A stretch of DNA of 64,000 nucleotides from Spodoptera frugiperda (lineage: Eukaryota; Arthropoda; Insecta; Lepidoptera; Noctuidae). The translations under genes and the position numbers were made by a program. Below the pieces are notes generated by a model that saw only the letters and a list, made by a program, of their open reading frames with translations, did not search any database and was not told the origin of the DNA. Each line of letters opens with the position of its first letter. The stretch's first letter is position 1. This document shows positions 1 through 10,200 of the stretch, one piece after another. The stretch spans positions 620,001-684,000 of the forward strand of contig NC_064220.1 of NCBI RefSeq assembly GCF_023101765.2, written 5' to 3'.

Positions 1-150
1 TACTTTACAGTTAATGTTTTATGAAATTAAAAAGCTTTGGACTTGTGCTCTATATACAAAATTAAATTACAGTATGAAATATTAAAACCGTTGCGCAAAT
101 CGCAGTGTAAGGCCGCTATTATTTTTAGAATTGTAGTGTATAGTAGGACT

Positions 151-330
151 GCCTCCGTCGTTCGTTGAGTGGTCACAAGTGCGATTGCCAGGCAAGGAGT
201 CTCGGGTTTGATTTCCTTGTCGGGCAAAGTATTACTGGGCTTTTTTCGGTTTTTCGAAAATTTCTGAATAGTAGCGCGGAGTCGGGAATTGTGCCCAGTA
301 TGTGGTAATATACTCGCCGCCTACCCAACT
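151..330 (+). mobile_element. tRNA-derived SINE, family B
   Basis: Box-A-like GTTGAGTGGTC and box-B-like GGGTTTGATTTCC are followed by CTTTTTTCGGTTTTTCG and TGTGCCCAGTATGTGG. It matches the better-kept copy at 3057. Confidence 0.8.
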
Positions 331-998
331 AACAATTTTGCCCTATAACCAAACCTTATATCTCAAAAAAGCTGGGTAAATGATGTATAAAGGTTTTGGT
401 GGTGACTGATTGTTGTGTAAAAGCGTTTGACAACACAGTTTGGCTCTATAAGTTTATATAGCAAAAACGACCTATTAATAGTTGATGTAAAGGTTTACTT
501 CACGACTTTATATAGCTGTTATAGTCAGGCGTTATAGCAACCTCCATTGTGACTAGTATACAACGATTGAACTTCATAACAGTTTTAACTGTCACCCTAA
601 TGCGCCTAATTTGCGCAATAAAGGTTCGAAACGAACTCCTATGTGTCGTTTGTTAAAGTAGAGATGACAACTCAGGAATAGGACGATATTACGATATTGA
701 GGGTTTTAAGATCATCGTTACAGTACACAGTAATATAGTGGGCACAAAAAGTCTACATCGGAGTGATTTGGTGATACAGCTGAGTTTCAATTATATTTAT
801 ATAGCTTAATTGTCTTATAAAAGGTTGTTAATGCCCATTATAGCTGTAGTGATAAACTTATATCACAAATACACTTTTTAGAAGCAGATTGTTTTTTTAT
901 AACTATTATAGTTCCTCTATTACACAACAGTACTATAACGGAGATCTTAAGTGTTTTAAAACATTATTATTGTGTATAAAGTTAGGCTAGCAATGCTT
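331..998. other. Unassigned AT-rich stretch, left end
   Basis: No gene. TTTATATAGC- and TTATAGCTG-type words recur several times, suggesting an old repeat I cannot delimit. Confidence 0.35.
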
Positions 999-1220
999 TT
1001 AAATGATAATTCCGTTTTGTAAAAGCACTTCTATCGCTCTTTTACAACAATATTGACATTTGAATAATTCTTTTTGAAGACCCATTTTAGTCCAGTCATT
1101 TGGTAGTTTTACCTGGAAAGTTTTCCGGGAGTTTTGAAAATTGGTGAATTTATAGATTTGGGTATGCTCTTTTCGAATTTCAACTTTGCCACCTCGTACA
1201 ACCGCCGCTCGCGCCGCCAT
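999..1220 (-). pseudogene. Transposon ORF start (MAARA family), left arm of foldback
   Basis: 73 codons beginning MAARAAVVRGGKVEIRKEHT and containing KFTNFQNSRKTFQV and LPNDWTKMG. The same peptide start occurs on the other strand at 2714. Family unknown to me; probably the N-terminal exon of a transposon gene duplicated in inverted orientation. Confidence 0.5.
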
Positions 1221-2850
1221 ATTGAAAAAATGGCGGCTAAAAATGGTTTTTTATTAATATCTCCGTTCCGACGCATTTTACGAAAAAATATTTATCTACA
1301 AAATTAAACTAGAAAAAATTTCCTACAATTTATGTATTGATAACTTTTTCATAAAATCAATAGTTTTTGGCGTACGAGCGCCGCAAAGTATTATTCATCT
1401 GCACCACCACGTGTACAAACAATGTGTGTTGTGCAGCAACGACTGTCGCAACCGAGGGCTGGGCTCGCTGTCATTGCAGAGGTAAGTCCCCTGTTTGAGG
1501 AGTGGCTAGAGAGGCGCCATGGCGTCCTCACCTACCGCCTGACGCAGGTGCTTACCGGACACAAGAGTTTCGGTAGGATCCTGTTTTTGATTGGGCGGGA
1601 GGAAACGCCCGGGTGTCATCACTGCGAAGACCGCCCGAAGGACACAGTGGAACATATAACATAACACATATAACATCAGAAACAGGAACCTACCGAAACT
1701 CCCCTGTTTGTACAACACACATTGTTTGTAAACGGTTTTTTATTAATATCTCCGTTCCGACGCATTTTACGAAAAAACATTTTTTTACAAAATTAAACTA
1801 GAAAAAATTTCCTACAATTTATGTATTGATAACTTTTTCATAAAATCAATAGTTTTTGGCGTACGAGCGCCGCAAAGTATTATTCATCTGCACCACCACG
1901 TGTATAAACAATGTGGTTTTTTTAAATGTATCAATTCTTAAAAACTAATTATGATATCTCGTTCAAACCAATTTTCTTTGAAAGTTTCCATTAAAATCTA
2001 CAGCATATATATTTTTTAGTTTTCTTACTCACTTATTTTAAAAGTTAGAGGGCAGGACACATTCGATAGACCTCATTTTTCCACTTTGGAAGTGTCTATC
2101 TTTCAAACAATTGGTTTTGAAGAAAAATGGTTTTAGGAACCATGACGAATTTTTAATGGCCTATCCATAGACAACCATCACGGATAGGTTAGACGAAAAA
2201 AAAATTTTTTGAATAGGTGCAGTGACCGCGTGCTCTCCGCCCTCTATCTCGGAAACGGTGCACCGTATAAAAAAAAAGTTTAGACAAAAGTTGTAGAGAA
2301 TTTTGTATTCTACAATATTGGTATTAAATGCAAATACCAAAAACCCATAGGAAATGATAAATTTCCAAAAAAGCGCAATAAAACGTTTTTTGGGACCTTT
2401 GGACCTTAAAATTTAATAGTTGCTTACCCTACCATATGTAGGTTTTGAGACAAGTTTCAGGCAGTCAATATACAAGTATATACAAAATTACAGCTGGGTA
2501 TCTCAAATTCCGAGGTGAAATCCTAATTTGACTGGACTAATAATACTTTGCGGCGCTCGTACGCCAAAAACTATTGATTTTATGAAAAAGTTATCAATAC
2601 ATAAATTGTAGGAAATTTTTTCTAGTTTAATTTTGTAGATAAATATTTTTTCGTAAAATGCGTCGGAACGGAGATATTAATAAAAAACCGTTTTTAGGCG
2701 CCATTTTTTCAATATGGCGGCGCGAGCGGCGGGTGTACGAGGTGGCAAAGTTGAAATTCGAAAAGAGCATATCCAAATCTATAAATTCACCAATTTTCAA
2801 AACTCCCGGAAAACATTCCAGGTAACCCCTTTTTATCTACCAAATGACTG
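1086..2850. repeat. Foldback structure with direct and inverted repeat copies
   Basis: A segment at 1245-1424 (TTATTAATATCTCCGTTCCG ... GTACGAGCGCCGCAAAGTAT) returns as a direct copy at 1734-1915. It returns again, inverted, at 2544-2693, where it runs on into the inverted MAARA ORF. The arms are about 300 bp and about 1.1 kb apart. The intervening DNA holds a retrotransposon scrap (1422-1664) and about 600 bp that I cannot assign. Confidence 0.75.
1422..1664 (+). pseudogene. Non-LTR reverse transcriptase C-terminal fragment (R1-like)
   Basis: LTYRLTQVLTGHKSFGRILF followed by a zinc-knuckle-like CHHCEDRPKDTVEHIT matches the end of ORF2 in R1-clade elements of insects. Only this 80-codon piece is present. 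Confidence 0.6.
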
Positions 2851-3060
2851 GACTATTTGTAGAAAATGGTTCCGTACAAAATACAGTTCACGTCAGTGAT
2901 GAAATGGAGAATAATTCATTTGTGGACAGCGATTCCAGGTGTGACAGTTTTTCAGATTGTTTGATTGATTCAACTGAAGAAAAAAACCAGCAACTACGAG
3001 ATGGTTTGAAGCATTGGGCTATTAATTATAATATTTCACACGAAGCAATAAAAAGTCTGC
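2714..3060 (+). pseudogene. Transposon ORF remnant (MAARA family), right arm
   Basis: MAARAAGVRGGKVEIRKEHI...FTNFQNSRKTFQV is followed, in another frame from 2844, by an acidic stretch ending QQLRDGLKHWAINYNISHEA. That resembles the N-terminus of lepidopteran transposon-encoded proteins I cannot name. A SINE starting near 3057 cuts it off. A frame change near 2830 and the SINE mark it as dead. Confidence 0.5.
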
Positions 3061-3356
3061 CTCGTTGGTCGAGTGGTTGCAAGTGCGACTGCCGGGCAAG
3101 GGGTCTCTGGTTCGATTCCCGGGTCGGGCGAAGTATTGCTGAGCTTTTTTCGGCTTTTCGAAAATTTCTCAGTAGTAGCACGGAGTCTGGAAATGTGCCC
3201 GGTATATGACAATAGGCTCACCACCTATTACATGTGACTTACAATATAAATAATTGTGAAATGTGGGTGTACACAGTGGCATTACGTGCCATAATGTGCA
3301 CCTCTACCTACCCCTTCGGGGATTAAAGGTGTGTCGATATGTATGTATGTAGTTAT
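3057..3356 (+). mobile_element. tRNA-derived SINE, family B, near full length
   Basis: The tRNA-like head (TGGTCGAGTGGTTGCAAGTG, then GGTTCGATTCCC) contains polymerase III boxes A and B. The body has TTTTTTCGGCTTTTCG and CTACCCCTTCGGGGATTAAA, with a GTAT-repeat tail. It truncates the transposon ORF to its left. Confidence 0.88.
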
Positions 3357-4120
3357 ACTTCTCTGACGTCATACGTAGTACCTACACAGATTTATAAACC
3401 ATAACATTTATTCATTAACAAAAGTATTCATCATATTTATGGAATAAGGACAAAAAATAAAACAAAAATAACAAACAAGCTCAAAAGGAACCCTAATTTC
3501 ATGTAATGGTGGATGTAATCTATCATAATGAGTACTATAGTAGAGTTAAGGAAGCTGGAACTATGTTTATAACTTAAAATAAGAAATTATTTTAGTAAAA
3601 GCTCATTAATTCGAAGGGGGCATTCAAATATGTCGTAAATCCATACATAGTTTATCAGTAAAATTACAGTCGCACAACATTTTCCTCGTAAGAGACGAAT
3701 AATTCGATTAAGTACAAAATAATATCTTAGTCACCACGATACCCCGTCACTTTTCTTATTTTTTTATTTCTCTTCTAAAACACTGAGACACTGCAGCGAC
3801 GTGAACGAATGTAAAATGAATGAATGATGAATTTTAGTGATGTAATGGAATCATGAACTCTTTTACAGTACCCAAAAACACTTTAGTAGTGCTGCGGTGG
3901 CTTATATATCACCAAATAGAGATTGCGTTAGTGTAACATCAACTGCAATGGGCCAAAATTGTCATGCCTGATACCCTTATAGTTCTACTTTAACACTGAA
4001 TGGAGATATAATTGCGCCACTTTCTTTGTAGATGCACCTTCTTTGGCCTTTTATTTGACCACCATTTAGTTTTTACAAAACGTTCTATGGCCTTCTATAA
4101 AACTAACTTTTGTTGGTTGG
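3357..4120. other. Unassigned stretch left of ETFDH exon 9
   Basis: It should be intron of ETFDH. I looked on the minus strand for the next exon (after KGTHNAMKSG) and found none. Confidence 0.4.
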
Positions 4121-4245
4121 GTATTATATGGGACTTAGAACACAAATGGTGAAAAGTGAGTGTACATTGTATAGCGGCATTACGTGCGTACGTGCGTATC
4201 GTGCACCTACCCCTTCGGGGATAAAAGGCATGACGTTGCATAATT
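4121..4245 (+). mobile_element. SINE family B, 3' part, beside ETFDH exon 9
   Basis: The GGGACTTAGAACACAAATGG ... CCTACCCCTTCGGGGATAAA portion only. It starts about 15-20 bases into the intron after the exon 9 donor (exon end 4261), antisense to ETFDH. Confidence 0.8.
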
Positions 4246-4260
4246 CTAGTGTATACGTAC

Positions 4261-7200
4261 CACTCTTCATAGCATTATGCGTGCCCTTAATCCTGGGCAC
4301 GTTGAGGAACCCGGCGGAGTCCCCGGCCAGCACTCCGCCCGGGAACACGGGGACAGGCAGGCACTGCCACCCGCCCTCCACCAGCGCACGCGCGCCGTAT
4401 GCTATGCGGGAACCACCTGCGTTACAACAACACGCCATTGGTTTTTTTATGGAATAGGTGGCAAACGAGCAGACTAGTCACCTGGGGCCTTAGTCTGCTA
4501 TTACAATTGTGTCAGAATGATCGATCACTGAACAGTGCGAGAGGGACGGAGCTATGTAGGTTGTATAGCTCCGTCCCTCTCGCAGACTAAGGCCCCAGGT
4601 GCTAAGCGATCAGTTGTTATTTCTGATTTACTGATTTTTTTGTAACAATAATATTATCAGAAGTCTACGGACTCGGGTCTATGCCCATATCATTTACCAT
4701 AATGTAATATAAACATTAAGATTCTCGCTTAATTCTTCAGATTTATGCTAAGAATCTACTACCAAATAAACCACGTCCTTATTCTATTGAATACTTTAGC
4801 TTTTACTTTTTTACTCTTGATTTTCTAATACTCTACCTTTTTAAGAGTTACACCCACTTAGGATACAACATCATTAATTTATTATGAATGAAAAATGGTA
4901 ATATGTAGATAATTTTTTACACATATATAGGTATTTTTTTTTATTTTACACTTTATGTAAAGTGTTCATTATGCATTAAGTCCACCATTGTATTGTAATT
5001 TGGCTTGTTGTACCCTACCTTCAAACATAGGCCTAATGTACGGATGGGTCTTGAATTTCTGGAACTCTCTGAAGGGGCTGAGGTAAGGGTTGGAGTAGTC
5101 GAGGCCGACCACGAAGCCCGCAGCCACGAGGGGTGTTTCGCCCTCCTCTACCTTCAAGTGGTAGATGAACGAGCCACCGTATGTGTTCTTGTCTAACGGC
5201 CAACCCACTGTGTGTTCTACTAGACCGGGCTTGTGATTCTGAAAAGGAAAAGAGAAATTAAGAAAAGAATAAGTAAATTGTATATTAGAAGACCCATATC
5301 AGACTTCTATTGCAGCTCCATCCAAAGGTTGTCTATAAGAAATCGCCTTGTGCGATAACACCGCTCATTGTACACTATACTTATTTATATTAATCCTATA
5401 TAAGCCTATCAGAATCATTCATTAGTTGTTTAGACAAAAGTCAATCAAATCTATTTTAAAAAAGATAGTACAATCTAAATTTATATGTGGTCATCGACTT
5501 TTGACGCTAACTGTACCTATTTTCTTTATTCACTTCGCGAGAATCGAACAAAACAGCTACTAAGCCAAACACCATGCCAACTGACAGCCTCTAGAACTGA
5601 CATAAACATCTGTACTTAACTTTATGTTGGTAACAATTTAATAAACATAAAAAAACTATAACATTTAACATACCTCTGGTTTAACTTCCCAGAGCTCTTT
5701 AAGTCCAATACCATATGACTGTGGCTCACTGTTCGCTCGCAAATTGTACTTGTTTGAAATCATCTTTGTTAGATGGCCGTGGCAACCTGGAAATAAATTA
5801 TATATGGTAAAGGATGGTTGAAACCATGGTCATAAGTATTTGTTTAATAACTTGTCTTAAAGAAGTTTGCAGTGTTAAATTAATTAAAATCATTATCATT
5901 TGGTGAGTATATTGAGAGAGGATTTGAATCTTAAGACTAGTTTCGAAAAGGATGAAGTTGTATCAAGAAAAATAGTTCATAATATGTCAAGAAAAGTAAT
6001 TCCATTTTCATCATTGACTAAATTCAACAAAAAATATGCCATTTGTAAAAAGGTATTTGATAGTTAGGGCTAAAAACAATAACCAGAAATAAAATACTGG
6101 CATTGGCATCAAATCGGCAAAGCCGAATCCTCATTTAGCCGATTTGAAAAGAAACCTCAAGGAAAAAGTACTTGAAACCTTACCTTCAGTGAAGATGGTG
6201 ATCTTAGAGTGGAACTCCATGCCTCGTTCGAACATGTCCTTAGGGCTGCCATCCTTAGCGATACCGACGTCACCAGTGGCGACACCTTTTAGTGAGCCAT
6301 CGTCGCGGTATAGCAGGTCTGCGCCTGCGCAGCCTGGCCAGATCTGAAAGAAATGAAAAGAAACATAAAGATAATGCTATTATAACTTCTTAAATTAGTA
6401 ATATTCATACATTTTTAAACCATTTGTGTGAGATGACCACTAGACACTGGCCAAGTATTAAGTGATTCGAATTCTATAAACTTTGGGATTAAACTGCAGA
6501 CTCAGGTACTTAGTCACACCTTCACAGACTAACGAAAAACATATCTATATGATATATAGATATTTACCTCAGCTCCAGCAGCCTCAGCTTGTTCAGATAG
6601 CCACCTTACCAGGTGTCCCAAACGCACCACGTAGTTGCCGTGGTTGTAGTTAGGTAATCCTAGAAACAACAGACGACAGACTAAAAGATGGGAAGACGAT
6701 ATAAAAATGGTGGCTGGTCCGGAATGGATCCGAGTAGCAAAAAACAGGGAGAAATGGAAATCTTTAGAGGAGGCCTATGTCGAAAGACAAGCTGTTTTTG
6801 AACCGAACGCCGATATACTAAGTTAATTACGTGAAAGATTAACATTTATAATTTAAGAGAATAATTTTTTAAGAGAACATTTATAATAAATAGATAGGTA
6901 GTTAGTTATTAGAAGTAAAGTTATGTTTGTAAACTTAAACAGCAATAAAGGCTTATTTTATTTTATTTTATTTTTTTTATTTTATTTTTAATCCTGAAAC
7001 AACAAACAGAGTGATATTGATTAGTCAAGTTTAAGAATTTTTGTTTAGAGTAATTCAGATTCGGTTATATATTGCAACGCACAAACGTGTTCACATTATA
7101 CAGTGAAACCTTGATAAGTGATATACACAAGTACCCATACAAGAGAGAGAATATTTTTTAAAGGGAGACAACAATTTCAACTTTCAATCAAATAAATTAT

Positions 7201-10200
7201 ATAGATAGATTAGCATAGTTGGAGTGACAATAATATCTTGTATTACCTTAACTTCATTTAGGCTACATAATTACAGTTACAGGGTGGTTTTCCGAAAAAC
7301 TTTAACTTTTATTTAACAAATCATTAATCTCCTGCGTTATTAACCTTTTGAACGCCAGAGCGTAAACACATCGGCGCCCCTTCTACGCCAAGCCACAAAT
7401 TCAGTACAAAAACCTACAAAAAAAATAGTGATTCCAACATCTTAACGAAAAGTTATCGATAACCAATGAATCCGTGCTTTTCGTTCTATATTTTTTAAAT
7501 AAATATTATTCGTTGCATTGGTCTTTTATTTAACTTGACCCTATTTGGTATCATACTATCATTAAACAGCAGTTACTAAGTTCTAAGCAACCTAATAGCA
7601 AACATTAGAACTACAAACGAATAAATCAATAATATAATAAGGTACATCACTAATCTGGTTCGTGACGTCATCCGCCGACGTGAAGACACGTCTCTGGCGT
7701 GGCTGGCACGACTTTTGACAACTTTCTCGCATGCGAGTAGGGATGTGATCATGTGATATTGTGGTACATAAAAAATAATAATATTTTATTATTTAAAACA
7801 ATTTAATCATTTTACATATAATTATTATTAGTCGGATTCTTCGAAACTTGGCAAACTTATGTCATCCAAGTCCTTTTGCTGTTCAAATATTAATATTACC
7901 ACCGATCATAATAATAAATGTAGTAAAGCACTAGCAGACTCCCGTAGCGCTAATGACGTCACCGCTTGACGTCCATTCCCGTCTGTGGCGTAGAGGTAAC
8001 TGTCTATGAGCTCTTACATAGGGATGCGCGAGAGTGGACAGTAAACTATCGATTTAAGGATATCAATTATAAGTTCTTTTCCACATTTTTTTAAATATTA
8101 TACATTAGGAATATTCAGATACGAATATTTGTCAGTAAAAAGTAATTGTCAAAGTAATAGTAAGCTACTTTCAATAAAATATTTCATAAATTTGGAATAT
8201 AAGTTACCTTACCTACCCATCACTAGCTGACGTGTCTTGACGTCTGTGGCGTGGGGAAATACACAATTTTACGGATTTCGATTAGCAATATTTGACGATT
8301 GTTTTTTCTTGTGAATTCAAATAATGAATATATCTTTGTGTCAATTTACAATATTTCACTAAAGTAGTTTGAAATAATAGGAAAAAGAAACACAGAAAAC
8401 TTAATTTAGTATATTTATTTTGTATTTAAAAAATGTCGTTTTCTTGACGTCTATAGACGTCGGTGGCGTGTTTGGCACGATTTCGTTAGACGTCTATAAA
8501 CGTCCGTGGCGTTCAAAAGGTTAAGCATCGCGGTAGCTTATTATCATCATTATTTTTATTGGATTGGTTGAAAGCAGTGTCACAGCTTAATTTATTGAAA
8601 CCAAATTTTGTGTTTCAATCGCCAGAATTGTTAACTTTTGGTTGAGGGTAATGACGCCGTTAACATTTTGTGATTTTTTTCGGAAAACCACCCTACAACT
8701 TTCCAGGCAGACTATCAGCTTTTTCAACATAACTATTCTCTTATACACTTATAAAAAATATTTTCTGTTCTTTAGTTTCGCCTTGGCTAATTTTGGTCTT
8801 GAATTGTTTGTGAGAGTCCAGGGAAGGTGTAAAAGGCGAGAAAGCAATTATTGAGGCGGTACGAAGTTTGCCAGATCAGCTAGTCTAAATATAAAAATCC
8901 TGTACTGTAGCGCTAAAAACATTTTCATAGATCAAACATACCTGGAAACACAGGGATAGGTATCCTCCCACTCTTGGTAAGAAGACCGAACTTGTCCGAT
9001 GTGACCGGTGTGTTCATAGGAGCACCCTTCTCTTGCCAGTCTGGGATCAACTCATTTAGAGCTATAGGATCCACACAGGCACCTGATAGAATGTGCCCAC
9101 CAACTTCTGCTGCTTTTTCCAATAGGGTTACTCTGACTTCCTGTAATTAGAGTTACAGTGTTGTAAGTTAAGTCTTTGACTGCCAATAGAAAACTGTTGA
9201 AGGCAAATCCTCCGCTAACGTCGGTCACCGGTGACCACTACGGCGTTCAATGTGTTAAGCAACGTCACACCTTCGCCACGCAAGTGCGACAGCCGAACAA
9301 GAGGCTCGGGTTCGATTCCTAGATCGGGGAAAGCATTACTGGGCTTTTTTTCGGTTTTTCGATAATTTCTCAATAGTTGCACGGTCTACAGTCTAGAATT
9401 ATTGTGTCTAGTATATGACAATAGACTTTCTACCTATTACATGGGACTTATAACACAAATAGTGAAAAGTGAGTATACATATTGTTGTAAGTTATGCGTC
9501 TACCACACGTGCATGCTTGACCGCAGTTTTACTTGCGCATGCCAGCTTGTACACTGAACACTGTGCGTGTAGTTGGTAAAACGGTAGCATGCGCAAACTC
9601 CAATGCTTGGCTTGATGGTTTTTAAACTTGCTTGAAATTCTGGCATGCGCAAGCTATACTTGTACAAACTTGTCTGCGCGTGTGGTTGGTAGTTCAGTGT
9701 TCAAGCCGCTCTCAGTTTAGTCGAGGGGAGTAACAGTACGCGCACGGTCGTTAAAAATGGCGGATTTACGTACATACAATCGACAGTTCGTTACTGAAAT
9801 CATTGAATTATATAGAGCTCTGCCCGCACTGTGGAAGATCAAATAAAAATTTATTCAACAGCCATTTTTTTGTACACTTTGATAGTTACTTTTGTATTTT
9901 CTTTTTTTTTCACAAGCAAACACTTGAAAAATAATAGCAGAAGAAATAGTTCTTCATTGGGAACCATTGTTTCCACGCCGACGATGTCGACAAGAATGTG
10001 GCTTGCGCGTACTTAACTGTGCCGTGTGGTAGATACATCCGTGTTCAGTCTTTTCATGCGACAAGCATGTGCAATTAAAACTGTGGTCAGGCATGCACGT
10101 GTGGTAGGCGCATTAAAGGTAAATAAATGTCACATAAATATTTACAATACAATAATTTATTATTGACTATTGACATTTCTTCCTATCTTAATGTATTTTT

